This document shows positions 62,101-64,000 of a stretch of DNA of 64,000 nucleotides, one piece after another. Source of the DNA: Monarcha castaneiventris obscurior (lineage: Eukaryota; Chordata; Aves; Passeriformes; Monarchidae); NCBI GenBank assembly GCA_026261815.1, contig JAMPIT010000512.1, forward strand, positions 62,001 through 126,000. Direction: 5' to 3'. How positions within the stretch are numbered: position 1 is the first letter of the stretch; each line of letters starts with the position of its first letter. The notes under the pieces are model-generated. The model made no database searches. It had not been told where the DNA came from and saw only the letters and a program-made list of their open reading frames with translations. The translations under genes and the position numbers were made by a program.

Positions 62101-64000
62101 GTGAATTTAGGTGTGGCTATGCTCTTTGAGAATGTTTGAGAATCTGAAGAAATGGATGTGGGCTACATTGTGCAAGCTGGTCATCAGACATTCAGTGAAC
62201 ATTTGTTTTACAGATTTACAGATGCAAATTCAAGTTCTTTGTATTTCAAGAATGGTAGCTCTTAATCATCTTCTATTTGTCAACTTCTATCAAGAGGAAT
62301 CCATACTAGCTGTTCAGAGCCAGAGGTAAAACCACCCCTGCCTGCAGCTCCTGCCATCACTGATGTGGTTTGATTCTGGTGTGGAATCAGCTTGGTATTC
62401 CTAGTGCTAATCTGTCAGGGCCTACCTGCCAGGTCTGCACACTACAATGAAACTACACAATACTAAATTTAAATTTTTTGCAAATGGCTGTAAAGGAATT
62501 TGTTACATCCTCTGGTTTAGTCTTTTTTTCAGCCTACATTAAGGAAGATGAGTTTTATTCATCTGTGCCAGCCCCGCATTTGGCATTTTGATTTTTCACA
62601 CTTGCTTAATCCCTCTTTAGGCAGCAAAATCCGACCCTTCCTTTCTGTTCAGACCCCTGCCCATTGTCTGCTCCCACTGCAAACAACTAGAGCTTTTCCA
62701 TTGACTAAAACAGTAGTTGTCTTGTGCCCAAAAATAGACTAGTTCTTGCAGAAGATTTTTTAGCAGTTTAGTTCATCAGAGTCTGTCAGTCAGCTTTTAT
62801 GTTTTTGCATTAATTCCAAAATATTTTAAGTAATAATAAATGCATGATTTTTATCTGCTTAATTTTATTTCAAGTTATAATACTTTTTAAAAAAATTATA
62901 TATAAAACATTTCTCAAAAAATGCAAGCTGTTCTAGTGAGGTGAACTCGTCAGGTTTCATCTTTTCTATTTTTTTCCACTAATGGAAATGGTTCATACTA
63001 GGGGACTATGATATCTCAGCACGTATAAAAACCCATGTTACCTTGACCTATTTGCAAAATTGAAAAGTCTGAAAAAGATTTGACTAAGCATTTGTGGGAA
63101 CTGACCTTCTCAGGTGCTACATGTTTATTTTTATGATGGCAGGTGTAATTATTCCTGAGATACAGCCACCAGAAAATTGCCATTTTGCTCTGTGTACGAG
63201 AATAAGCTCCTCTCATAGTGTGCTAAGCATAATGCCAAAGTTTTACCTGAACCTATATTTGCTTTCAGCTAGGGTTAAGAATACCCATTAACTGTGTTCT
63301 CATAAAAGGTTTCTACTTATTATTGCAAAAATATAGTGCGGCACAGTAAAAGGAAAAGTCAGAGCATGAATATACAGATGGAGTAGCTAAAATGTAGAGA
63401 GAACATGTTCAGTATTCTAAATACATATTTAGAATTAATTCTTCACTGACTTGCTCTGATTTCAGCATGACTGCTCTGAATATAAGCCAAAGCAGAATTT
63501 AGCTGTTGAGTTTAGCCATTAGTCGCTTGATAACAGTAGTCAAAAGGCCTAATTAGAGTTTCACAGAGAAGGTGATGGGGGTGTAACATGGTGAAAGAGC
63601 AGCACCCTTTGAATTTCACATTAAAGCTTGTTTTTTACATTCCCTAGCTTGAAGCATGGTTGTGTAGTTCTTCATACACTATATTTCAATTTTCTGTAGT
63701 CTTTGACTGTCGCTCTCAACCAGAGATCATTATTTTAAGCATTTTTAAGGTTTATGCTTGCAGTTTTGATTTTCTTGGCTGGTTTGAATATGCTGCAGTA
63801 CAGAACATTATGAAACCAATGTATGGATAATGTACATACACACACATAGTCCTTGCATAACGTTGATAACATTTGCGAAAGAAACAACAGTAAAAGCCAA
63901 TCTTTTTCTTGACCCTAAAGAAAAAAATAAAGAAGTAAAATCTTCATTAACAAAACTGATATTAAAGTTCTATGTCTATTTTCTTTTCTCTAGTACATGA
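59186..64000. other. AT-rich gene-poor intergenic DNA
   Basis: No exon, RNA gene or confident transposon. Open frames are all under 91 codons (the longest is 60736-61008) without recognisable motifs. A-rich tracts are common. Confidence 0.5.

Overview
The window looks like nuclear DNA from a bird, probably a songbird. The evidence is the repeat content. There are many 5'-truncated CR1 LINE pieces on both strands, several ending in the CR1 3' signature (ATTCTATR-like repeats), and several LTRs that resemble families common in passerine genomes. Most of the 64 kb is AT-rich, non-coding and without recognisable genes. No rRNA, tRNA, CRISPR or operon-like structure is seen. The repeat family calls come from memory of the families, not from a database search.

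Layout. 1-5.4 kb is AT-rich intergenic DNA with one probable antisense LTR (about 1.25-1.65 kb) and one solo LTR with an exact 5-bp target duplication (1979-2610). 5.4-6.8 kb is an antisense LTR abutting a CR1 reverse-transcriptase piece. 6.8-30.9 kb is mostly unique AT-rich DNA with CR1 pieces (about 8.5 and 14.9-15.6 kb), LTR remnants (17.1-18.6 kb) and microsatellites. 30.9-32.3 kb is a CR1 split by an LTR-like insertion of about 945 bp. 32.3-52.5 kb is again AT-rich, with CR1s at 37.6, 41.0-41.9 and 46.0 kb, an LTR at 44.8-45.2 kb and an env-leader/LTR fragment at 48.1-48.8 kb.

The outlier is a GC-rich island at about 53.3-56.75 kb. It carries what looks like a complete two-exon protein gene on the + strand. 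It has a start codon with good context, a phase-0 intron of 284 bp with consensus splice sites, and a long second exon that stays open for 658 codons. It also has a CC(A/T)6GG (CArG-like) promoter motif and an AATAAA signal at the 3' end. The predicted protein of about 727 aa matches no family I recognise. It has three tandem 31-32 aa repeats, a duplicated acidic module, a short coiled coil and a basic C-terminal tail. CR1 pieces lie close on both sides. The retained intron argues against a retrocopy.

After the island come an antisense CR1, a perfect 29-bp inverted repeat around a 207-bp loop (57336-57600), an old CR1 piece near 59 kb, and AT-rich DNA to the end. Apart from the island gene, no open frame in the window has convincing coding features.
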